NCBI GenBank assembly: GCA_024404065.1
Contig: JAKSQR010000023.1
Span: 1-14,242, forward strand
Origin: Clostridia bacterium
GTDB lineage: Bacteria > Bacillota > Clostridia > Oscillospirales > Acutalibacteraceae
DNA length: 14,242 bases
Direction: 5' to 3'
Made by a program: the position numbers and the translations under genes
Notes under the pieces: generated by a model
Seen by the model: the letters and a program-made list of their open reading frames with translations, nothing else
The model's database searches: none
What the model was told of the DNA's origin: nothing
In this document: positions 8,148 through 14,242 of the stretch, piece by piece
Numbering within the stretch: position 1 is the first letter of the stretch
How the letters are laid out: each line of letters starts with the position of its first letter

Positions 8148-9410
8148 GTGAAAAAGAAACTCAGCTTAACAAAATTGCTTAGCAAGGATTATGTTGTTTT
8201 TATTATTTCTGCCATTCTTGCTGTCTTCCTCTGGGCTTATGTAAATGTCAATATGACGCCTCAGGTTACTGCTACAATTGAGAATGTGCCTGTAAGTATT
8301 GACAGCGCAAGTCTTTCTGAAATTTACGGCATTTCTGTAATGGATAAAAAAGATTTCTTTGTAGATGTTACAGTTACAGGCGAAAGATACATTGTAGACC
8401 GTGAGGATATAAAAAATCAGATAAATGTTGTTGCTGATATCAGCGATGTAAGCGGCTCAGGCAAAACAGAGCTTTCTCTCCGTGCTACTACTGAAAATGA
8501 TAACGTTGTTATTGTTGGTCTTTCAAAGCAGGCTATCAGCGTATATCTTGATTATCAGGATTCAAAGAGCTTTTCTGTAACACCTAATGCCCGTAATGAG
8601 AACTTTAATCTTCCTCAGGGCTATAGCTATGGTGATTTCAAGGTTACTACTGCTTCAAAAATTACCGTTAAGGGTCCCGCTACTGAGATAGAAAAAATCA
8701 CAGGCGTAGAGGCAGTATTTGACATTGACGAAAAAGAAATTGAAACAAAAACCTATAATGCTGCCCTCAAGGTGGTTTCTGACAGATATGTTGATACCAC
8801 TTATGTCAGCTTCTTCAATGGTAAAACTGAGATAAATGAGGTTAAGGTTTCTGTTCCTGTGCTTAAGCTTGCAAGGCTTAAAACTCAGGTTGATTTTGTA
8901 GGTGCACCAAGCCCTGCTTATGAGTACAGTGCAAAAATTTCTGTAAGCGAGCTTCAGGTTGCAATGCCCGAAAAAATGCTTGAAAGCACCAGCACAATTG
9001 TAATTGGTACCATCAACTACAACACCTTACGCCCCGGTACAAACGAGTATGAGGTCAACACCAAGGATATCAAGGTTGGCGGCGTTACAATTATGGATGA
9101 AGCAACCATTAAAATCACAGTTAAGGCTGAAAACGTGGAGAGCAAGGATTACACAGCTCCCTTTACAGTTACTCTGCCTGAATCAGAGGCTCAGCTGAAT
9201 GCCGGGATAGAGGCAGATTTTACAAAGGTTACTGTAGTCGGCTCTGCATCTGAGCTTAAAACACTTACCGAAGATGGTCTTAATCTTCAGGTTGACCTTT
9301 CAGGTATTGATACAACTCAGAAGGGTGTTTATACCGTTCCCGTTGTGCTTGAAAGTGAAAATGCATGGCTTTATGGCTCCGACTATGTAGCAACTGTTAC
9401 AATCAGATAA
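8148..9410 (+). CDS. cdaR: YbbR-domain regulator of diadenylate cyclase (CdaR)
   Basis: CdaR proteins are anchored by one N-terminal helix and carry extracytoplasmic YbbR domains that bind and modulate CdaA. The 420-residue product has a basic start (MKKKLSLTKLL), one membrane segment at about 15-33 ending AVFLWAYVNV (a typical YbbR-protein signature), and then a beta-rich exterior of about four YbbR-like repeats. Repeat-type phrases include VTVTGERYIV, ITVKGPATEIEKITGVEAV and VTVVGSASELKTL. Translation begins at a GTG (8148) with AGGAGG 9 bp upstream. That site lies inside the end of cdaA, and the genes are 6 bp apart, so expression is probably coupled. In many Firmicutes glmM follows cdaA-cdaR; here a terminator follows instead. 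CdaR is assigned from domain architecture plus adjacency to cdaA. Confidence 0.93.
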   Translation: MKKKLSLTKLLSKDYVVFIISAILAVFLWAYVNVNMTPQVTATIENVPVSIDSASLSEIYGISVMDKKDFFVDVTVTGERYIVDREDIKNQINVVADISDVSGSGKTELSLRATTENDNVVIVGLSKQAISVYLDYQDSKSFSVTPNARNENFNLPQGYSYGDFKVTTASKITVKGPATEIEKITGVEAVFDIDEKEIETKTYNAALKVVSDRYVDTTYVSFFNGKTEINEVKVSVPVLKLARLKTQVDFVGAPSPAYEYSAKISVSELQVAMPEKMLESTSTIVIGTINYNTLRPGTNEYEVNTKDIKVGGVTIMDEATIKITVKAENVESKDYTAPFTVTLPESEAQLNAGIEADFTKVTVVGSASELKTLTEDGLNLQVDLSGIDTTQKGVYTVPVVLESENAWLYGSDYVATVTIR

Positions 9411-9418
9411 AGCTTATT

Positions 9419-9452
9419 ACCTCTCTGCTGCGGCAGGGAGGTTTTTGATTTT
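9419..9452 (+). terminator. Rho-independent terminator after cdaR
   Basis: A 9 bp stem (9420-9428 with 9433-9441, one G-T wobble, extendable by an A-T pair) closes a TGCG loop. It is followed directly by five Ts, then GA, then four more Ts. It starts 9 bp after the cdaR stop and closes the first transcription unit. Confidence 0.92.
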
Positions 9453-9506
9453 GCAAAAAATTCCCTTTATATTAATATAATATTAAAAATTTATTTATAA
9501 ATAATA

Positions 9507-9536
9507 TTGAACTTAATGTTACACCTATGTTATAAT
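9507..9536 (+). promoter_or_regulatory. Sigma-A-type promoter with extended -10 for the lipoprotein/two-component operon
   Basis: TTGAAC (9507-9512) serves as -35, with an 18 bp spacer to a perfect TATAAT (9531-9536). TG at 9528-9529, one base before the hexamer, makes an extended -10. The region upstream (9450-9506) is almost pure A/T and could act as an UP-like element. Transcription is expected to start near 9543, leaving a leader of only about 29 nt before the lipoprotein ATG. This is the only stretch of more than 100 bp without a gene in the window. Apart from this promoter and the terminator I see only AT-rich dyads in it. Confidence 0.85.
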
Positions 9537-9571
9537 AGCTTGAATTATAATAGGGGAAAGGAGTGCCTTCT

Positions 9572-10891
9572 ATGAAAGCTAAAAAGTTAATAGCGGTTAT
9601 ATGTATGATTCTGGCAATGCTTATGCTTTCATCCTGCAGCAGGGCAGACCTTATCCGCACTGTGGATTCACTTCTTACTCCGCCCCTTTACTACTCTGAG
9701 TATGAAGGCCTTGTAACAGCCTTTAATGATTCAGTTGGCGAAAATGTAATTCTTTGCAACCCTGCAAACGGAGATAATCTTTCAGCCATTACAGTATCAG
9801 ATATTGATGGCGATAAATCAGAGGAAGCAATTATTTTTTACAGATATGCTACCGACAGCCTTAATGTCCGCTTCTCAGTTTTTGATAATGACAATGGTGA
9901 GTGGAAAAAGGCAGGGGACTACATTGGCTTTGGCGATGAGGTTTACTCCTTAGAGCTTCTTGATATGGATAACAACGACAGCTCAGAAATAATTATCCAT
10001 TGGGGCTTTTCAGGTACGTCAGTTACCAATGTAATCACAGTTTATAAAATTACCCCAAGTGGCAGGCTTTCACAGATTGTTATGGACTCCTGTGAGTTTT
10101 CAAAGGTCGCCGATATGGACGATGATGGTAAAAACGAAATACTTTACATCTCGTCATCAAATAACGGCAGAGTAACAGTTAAAAAAGCCCACCTTTTAAG
10201 ATTGGTTGATGGCAATCTTACTGAAGTAAGCTGCATACCAGTTGATTCAAATGTAATCAGCTATGTAAGCTTCAAAGAGTGCAAATATGAGGGTTCACCC
10301 CTTAAGATTTATCTTGATGCGGCAAAGTCAAATAACAGTATGATTACCGAACTGCTTTATTGGGATAAAGATGAGCAAGCTCTTGTTGACCCATTTTACG
10401 ATGAGGAGACAGCCACCAGTAACCGCACATTAAGATATGAGCAGATAACCTGTGCGGATATAAATGGTGATGGTCACCCTGAGGTGCCTGTTCAGTATGT
10501 ACCTGATGATGAGGATACATCAGGGCTTCACATTACATCATGGGTCAGCTTTGAAAGTGAGTACCCTGTAACTGTTGCAAAAACGTTTGTAAATGTTACT
10601 GATGGATATATGGTTGATTTCAGCAAGCTGAATGTAACTCCGGTAGTTGCAATGCAAAAATCAGGCAGAATCACAGATTATGTTGTTTATGATGAATCTG
10701 CTGATTCAGGTAATATCCTGCTTACAGTTTCCACAATCCCTGCTGAGGATTACTCTGAGGGCGGAGATTACGGAGTGTATATTCTTAAAAATAACGATGT
10801 CACAGTTTGTGCCATCACTGCGGATTACGGTGAAAACCACGGTATAACCGAAAGCTCATTACGAGATATTATTACTAAATTACCTTCATAA
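9572..10891 (+). CDS. Lipoprotein with FG-GAP/VCBS-like calcium-loop repeats
   Basis: I do not recognise a named gene. The 439-residue product has a lipoprotein signal peptide: basic MKAKK, a hydrophobic core, and lipobox LSSC with the acylated cysteine at C22. It should therefore be anchored on the outer face of the membrane. The mature part has four aspartate-rich loops: DIDGDKSEE (from D77), DMDNNDSSE (from D131), DMDDDGKNE (from D181) and DINGDGHPE (from D296). Each is followed by a short hydrophobic strand, as in FG-GAP/VCBS beta-propeller blades that often bind calcium. I chose the ATG at 9572, 8 bp after AAAGGAG (9557-9563); the in-frame GTG at 9563 overlaps that site. It is the first gene of its operon, 11 bp before a response regulator gene, so a sensory or accessory role for the two-component system is plausible but unproven. 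Confidence 0.85.
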   Translation: MKAKKLIAVICMILAMLMLSSCSRADLIRTVDSLLTPPLYYSEYEGLVTAFNDSVGENVILCNPANGDNLSAITVSDIDGDKSEEAIIFYRYATDSLNVRFSVFDNDNGEWKKAGDYIGFGDEVYSLELLDMDNNDSSEIIIHWGFSGTSVTNVITVYKITPSGRLSQIVMDSCEFSKVADMDDDGKNEILYISSSNNGRVTVKKAHLLRLVDGNLTEVSCIPVDSNVISYVSFKECKYEGSPLKIYLDAAKSNNSMITELLYWDKDEQALVDPFYDEETATSNRTLRYEQITCADINGDGHPEVPVQYVPDDEDTSGLHITSWVSFESEYPVTVAKTFVNVTDGYMVDFSKLNVTPVVAMQKSGRITDYVVYDESADSGNILLTVSTIPAEDYSEGGDYGVYILKNNDVTVCAITADYGENHGITESSLRDIITKLPS

Positions 10892-10902
10892 GAGGCGAGA
10901 AG

Positions 10903-11601
10903 ATGAGAAAAGTACTTATAGCAGAAGATGAAGCTGCAATCAGAGATTTTGTAGTTATTAACCTTAAGCGTGGCGGTTACGATGTGCTTGAGGCAGAGAA
11001 TGGCGAGCAGGCACTTGAGCTTTATGAAGCCTGCAACGGAGATGTTGATGTGGCAGTGCTTGATGTTATGATGCCAAATGTTGATGGCCTTCAGGTTTGC
11101 AAGGCATTAAGAGAAAAGAATAGTAACATAGGCATCATAATGCTTACAGCCAAGGCTCAGGAGATGGATAAAATCACAGGCCTTATGATGGGCGCAGATG
11201 ACTATATGACAAAGCCCTTCTCTCCTACAGAGCTTGTAGCAAGGGTAGATGCCATCTACCGCAGAGTTGCAATGCACACCCAGAAGGAAGTAAAGCCTGT
11301 TGATGAAATTGAGCTTGGTGAGTTTAAGCTTAACCTTCGCTCACATTCACTTACAAAGAACGGAAAACACGTGGAGCTTACTCAGGTTGAGTTCCAGATT
11401 GTTGAGCTTTTCTTCTCAAAGCCGGGCGAGGCTTTAAGCCGTACAGATATCCTCAACAAGGTATGGGGCACAGATTATTACGGCGAAGAGAAGATAGTAG
11501 ATGTTAATATAAGACGCCTTCGTATGAAGGTAGAGGATGAGCCATCAGAGCCACGCCACCTTATGACAATATGGGGCATAGGCTATAAGTGGCAGGAGTA
11601 A
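10903..11601 (+). CDS. OmpR/PhoB-family response regulator
   Basis: This is a DNA-binding response regulator of 232 residues. The receiver domain (1 to about 118) has the acidic pair E8-D9, phosphoacceptor D54 in AVLDVMMPNVDG, switch T82 in IIMLTAKAQ, and K104 in YMTKPFSPTEL. All key residues are present. The C-terminal winged-helix domain (about 133-231) shows LTQVEFQIVELFFSKPGEALSRTDIL, VDVNIRRLRMKVED and the final GIGYKWQE. Together these are characteristic of the OmpR/PhoB class, which binds direct repeats as a dimer. It starts 11 bp after the lipoprotein gene behind a modest site (GAGGCGAG). The downstream kinase is the evident partner. The stimulus and target promoters cannot be read from this sequence, so I give no symbol. 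Confidence 0.96.
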   Translation: MRKVLIAEDEAAIRDFVVINLKRGGYDVLEAENGEQALELYEACNGDVDVAVLDVMMPNVDGLQVCKALREKNSNIGIIMLTAKAQEMDKITGLMMGADDYMTKPFSPTELVARVDAIYRRVAMHTQKEVKPVDEIELGEFKLNLRSHSLTKNGKHVELTQVEFQIVELFFSKPGEALSRTDILNKVWGTDYYGEEKIVDVNIRRLRMKVEDEPSEPRHLMTIWGIGYKWQE

Positions 11602-11634
11602 TCAGCGTTAAGTTTTAAGAAAGGAGGAGGCACA

Positions 11635-13101
11635 ATGAAGTTCAGAGGCATTACAAAAAGATGGATATTCAGCGTAGCATCTTTGGTGCTTATTATGATT
11701 GTTGTTGCCTGCCTTCTTGTATATTCCCTTTTCAAAGATTATTACTATGGTGCTGCAAAGATGAAGGTTGAGGGTTTAACCTCCACTCAGCTTTCCCAGA
11801 CCTTTACACTTTATGGTGCAGATGTTACAGGCTTTGAAGGTGCCGCAAGAGAATATGTTGAAAACTATGCAAATAAAGACCAGATAGCAATATGGGTGCT
11901 TGATAGTGAGGGCAGAGTTGTTTCTACCTCAAGTGGTTTCTCAATCAGAGAAAAGGTTGATATGCCGGATTTTGAAGCAGCCATAAAAAATGGCAGAGGT
12001 ACCGCTGACTGGACTGGTAAGCTCCCCTCAGGCGAAAAGATAATGGCATCCACCACCGCTTATTATTACTCCAATGGTAATCTTGGCGGCGGCATCCGCT
12101 TTATGGTTTCTATGGATGAGATAGACAGGCAACTTCAGATAATATCAGTACTTATCATATTTGTGGCATTGTTTATGTACGCTGTATTTATGATTTCAGG
12201 TATGCTTTTCATCAGGTCCATAGTTAATCCCGTTAAAGAGATTGGCAAAACTGCAAAACGAATTGCAGGTGGCGACCTTAATGCAAATATTGATTACTAT
12301 CCATATAATGACGAAATCGGTAATCTTTGCGATACCATAAACGATATGGCAGATAAGCTTTCCGAAACGGACAGGCTTAAAAATGATTTTATTTCTACCA
12401 TTTCACATGAGCTTCGTACACCCCTTACAGCAATTAAAGGCTGGGGTGAAACCCTGATTCAGCTTGAGGATGACCCTGATATGACAAAGCGTGGTATGGG
12501 CATTATCATAAGCGAAGCGGGCAGGCTCAATGATATGGTTGAGGAGCTTCTTGATTTCTCAAGAATGAGTAGCGGCCGTATGAAATATAAGAGTGAAAAG
12601 ATGGATTACCTTGCTGAGCTTGATGATGCAGTTTACTCATTCAGGGAGCGTGTGCTTAAAGAGGGCATAGAGCTTAACTATAATTTCCCTGATGCTCCTG
12701 CTCCGGGCACAGGCGACCCACAGAGAATCAGGCAGGTATTTATAAATCTTTTAGATAACGCAATCAAATATAATCAGCAGGGCGGCTCAGTTGAAATCAA
12801 TGCAGAGATAATTGATAAAACCATACTGAAAATTCAGATTGCTGATACGGGCGTAGGCATTAAAGAAGAGGACCTTCCCCACATCAAAGAGAAATTTTAT
12901 AAAGCAAACAATACAGTCAGAGGCTCAGGCATAGGCCTTGCAGTCTGTGATGAGATTATAAAGCACCATGATGGTAATCTTGAAGTAGATTCCGTCTTCG
13001 GTGAAGGTACAACAGTTACTGTTTTCCTCCCTCTTGATAAACCAAAGGTAAAAGAGGAGAGCGAAGTAAAGGAGGAAAATTCAGATGAGCAAGAAAACTA
13101 A
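11635..13101 (+). CDS. Membrane sensor histidine kinase with HAMP domain
   Basis: This 488-residue kinase is the likely partner of the upstream response regulator. It has two membrane helices (about 11-32 and 168-193) flanking an extracytoplasmic sensor of about 135 residues. The sensor contains IAIWVLDSEGRVVSTSSGF, a pattern seen in PAS-like (Cache-type) sensor folds. A HAMP linker (about 194-246, including IVNPVKEIG) leads to the HisKA dimerisation domain with the phosphorylated H258 in ISHELRTPLTAIKG. The catalytic domain has N375 in NLLDNAIKY, the G1 box DTGVGI (404-409) and the G2 box GSGIGL (430-435). All catalytic residues are intact. The ribosome binding site AAAGGAGGAGG is very strong. 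The C-terminal tail (about 470-488) is highly charged, and its codons contain the ribosome binding site and start of the next gene. The overlap is 17 nt. Confidence 0.96.
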   Translation: MKFRGITKRWIFSVASLVLIMIVVACLLVYSLFKDYYYGAAKMKVEGLTSTQLSQTFTLYGADVTGFEGAAREYVENYANKDQIAIWVLDSEGRVVSTSSGFSIREKVDMPDFEAAIKNGRGTADWTGKLPSGEKIMASTTAYYYSNGNLGGGIRFMVSMDEIDRQLQIISVLIIFVALFMYAVFMISGMLFIRSIVNPVKEIGKTAKRIAGGDLNANIDYYPYNDEIGNLCDTINDMADKLSETDRLKNDFISTISHELRTPLTAIKGWGETLIQLEDDPDMTKRGMGIIISEAGRLNDMVEELLDFSRMSSGRMKYKSEKMDYLAELDDAVYSFRERVLKEGIELNYNFPDAPAPGTGDPQRIRQVFINLLDNAIKYNQQGGSVEINAEIIDKTILKIQIADTGVGIKEEDLPHIKEKFYKANNTVRGSGIGLAVCDEIIKHHDGNLEVDSVFGEGTTVTVFLPLDKPKVKEESEVKEENSDEQEN

Positions 13102-14158
13102 TAAATCTGAATATGTAGCGGTAGGCGGTCAGGCCCTTATGGAAGGCATTATGATGCGAGGCCCAAAGGGTACAGCAATGTCCTGCAGAATGCCTGATGG
13201 CTCTATTGAAACTGAGATGAAGGATTTTGTTTCAGTAAGAAAGAAATATAAATTTCTGAATATCCCTCTGCTCAGAGGTGTTATATCGTTTGTAGAGTCC
13301 ATGATAATGGGCTACAAGCTCCTTATGGAGTCAGCTGAAAAAACAGCTATTGATACCGAAGAGCTTAATACAGACTCAAAGATAGATAAATGGCTCAGCG
13401 ACCATTTCGGTCCTAAGATGATGGCGGTTATCGGCTTTATCGGCTCAGCCCTCGGTATACTGCTTTCATTCTTCCTTTTCGTTTATCTTCCCACACTTTC
13501 TTTTGACCTTGTAAGCAAGTATTTAATTACAGCAGCAGGCTTTGCAAAGTTCAGAGCTCTTTTTGAGGGCGTAATCAGAATTTGCATATTTGTACTTTAT
13601 ATGTACTTAACCTCAAAGATGAATGAAATTCACAGGGTTTATATGTACCACGGTGCTGAGCATAAAACAATTTTCTGTTTTGAGCATGGTGAGGAGCTTA
13701 CAGTTGAAAACGTTATGAAGCAGAAACGCTTCCATCCAAGATGCGGTACAAGCTTCATCTTTGTAACCATCATTTTAAGTATTCTTATTTCATCCATCGT
13801 TTCAATCGCATTTCCTGCAGTTACAAAAACCAGAGCAATATGGCTCTGCGTTAAGCTTTTAATGCTTCCCCTTATTATGGGTATCGGCTTTGAGTTTATT
13901 CAGCTTGCAGGTAAATATCCCAATAAATTCACAAGGCTTCTTTCAGCCCCCGGCTTACTTATGCAGCGTATCACTACTGCAGAGCCAAACTACGCAATCT
14001 GTCAGGTTGCCATTGAAGCAATGAAGGCTTGCCTTTCAGGTGAAGTACCTGTAAAAGAGGAGCCTGCAGCCGAAGGTGAAAACGCAGATGCTGAAGCTCC
14101 TGAAACAACAGCAGATGCTGATGATACAGCGGAGGAATCAACTGATGACAATCAGTGA
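13085..14158 (+). CDS. DUF1385 (YqhQ-like) membrane protein
   Basis: This 357-residue protein belongs to the DUF1385/YqhQ family, whose biochemical role I do not know. Conserved family segments are VGGQALMEGIMMRGPKG (13-29), YHGAEHKTIFCFEHGEELT (188-206) and RFHPRCGTSFIFV (216-228). The family C-terminal stretch TTAEPNYAICQVAIEAM (297-313) is also present. The His/Cys/Glu-rich central motifs suggest a metal site, but this is inference. Several hydrophobic helices (about 114-138, 160-177, 225-245 and 252-275) place it in the membrane. The last 35-40 residues are a low-complexity acidic tail (E, D, A, T) with no recognisable fold. The ATG at 13085 has AAAGGAGG 9 bp upstream, inside the kinase gene. 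Neighbouring yqhQ-like and prmC genes are common in Firmicutes. The symbol yqhQ would be by family only, so it is left blank. Confidence 0.92.
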   Translation: MSKKTNKSEYVAVGGQALMEGIMMRGPKGTAMSCRMPDGSIETEMKDFVSVRKKYKFLNIPLLRGVISFVESMIMGYKLLMESAEKTAIDTEELNTDSKIDKWLSDHFGPKMMAVIGFIGSALGILLSFFLFVYLPTLSFDLVSKYLITAAGFAKFRALFEGVIRICIFVLYMYLTSKMNEIHRVYMYHGAEHKTIFCFEHGEELTVENVMKQKRFHPRCGTSFIFVTIILSILISSIVSIAFPAVTKTRAIWLCVKLLMLPLIMGIGFEFIQLAGKYPNKFTRLLSAPGLLMQRITTAEPNYAICQVAIEAMKACLSGEVPVKEEPAAEGENADAEAPETTADADDTAEESTDDNQ

Positions 14159-14242
14159 GCTTCTCAGCTTCGGCAAAAATGAATTAGAAAAAAACAGTGT
14201 TGATAACTCACAGAGTGAAGCTTTATGGCTTCTTGAGAATAC
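14145..14242 (+). CDS. prmC: Peptide chain release factor glutamine methyltransferase, N-terminal fragment (3' end outside window)
   Basis: Only 32 codons are visible, reading MTISELLSFGKNELEK followed by NSQSEALWLLEN. This matches the N-terminal helical domain of PrmC, where a MTIxELL-type start and a later SExxLLLE-type segment are usual. PrmC methylates the glutamine of the GGQ motif in release factors RF1 and RF2. The ATG at 14145 lies 8 bp after GGAGGA (14131-14136), and the gene overlaps the upstream stop by 14 nt, so coupled translation is likely. The call rests on a short stretch plus the well-known DUF1385-prmC(-prfA) order in Firmicutes. The methyltransferase motifs, including the NPPY catalytic motif, lie outside the window. 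Confidence 0.8.
   Translation, partial: MTISELLSFGKNELEKNSVDNSQSEALWLLEN

Noticed and set aside
9563..9571. GTG at 9563 as start of the lipoprotein
   Set aside because: It overlaps the ribosome binding site AAAGGAG; the ATG at 9572 is correctly spaced and gives a standard lipoprotein signal peptide.
11602..11634. Possible terminator between the response regulator and kinase genes
   Set aside because: No stem-loop with a T tract is present; the gap holds only a strong ribosome binding site.

Overview
The window is 14.2 kb of compact, single-strand (+) housekeeping chromosome from a low-to-medium GC Firmicute. It most resembles a gut-type clostridium of the Ruminococcaceae/Oscillospiraceae kind. 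That placement rests on gene families and order (RNase M5 with a DUF4093-type tail, cdaA-cdaR, a DUF1385/YqhQ gene followed by prmC), strong AGGAGG ribosome binding sites, CTT-rich leucine codons, and TGA used as a stop. It is an inference, not a database match. I see no phage, transposon, CRISPR, rRNA or tRNA features.

Region 1 (1-9410) is a run of nine genes with gaps of 3 to 45 bp and no internal terminator that I can see: alaS (5' end outside the window), a HINT-type HIT protein, an Apt-like phosphoribosyltransferase, comEC, holA, the RNase M5 gene (rnmV), ispF, cdaA and cdaR. It mixes translation, nucleotide metabolism, DNA uptake, replication, 5S rRNA maturation, isoprenoid synthesis and c-di-AMP signalling. 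The order suggests one long transcript or a few overlapping ones. It ends in a clear intrinsic terminator just after cdaR.

Region 2 (9453-14242) opens with an AT-rich stretch and a good sigma-A-type promoter with an extended -10. It continues with a lipoprotein carrying four calcium-loop/FG-GAP-like repeats, an OmpR-family response regulator, its histidine kinase, a DUF1385 (YqhQ-like) membrane protein, and the first 32 codons of prmC. The last two junctions overlap by 17 and 14 nt, so translational coupling is likely. The layout suggests a surface-exposed lipoprotein co-expressed with a two-component system, running into a membrane protein and a translation-termination methyltransferase.

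The points most worth a second look are a ComEC whose beta-lactamase-like domain has lost all four residues of its metal-binding motif, the lipoprotein plus two-component cassette, and cdaA-cdaR lacking the usual glmM partner. Other points are ribosome binding sites built into the last codons of upstream genes and an acidic C-terminal tail on the YqhQ-like protein. I found no clear-cut undescribed system; the lipoprotein/two-component/YqhQ unit is the best candidate for unknown biology.
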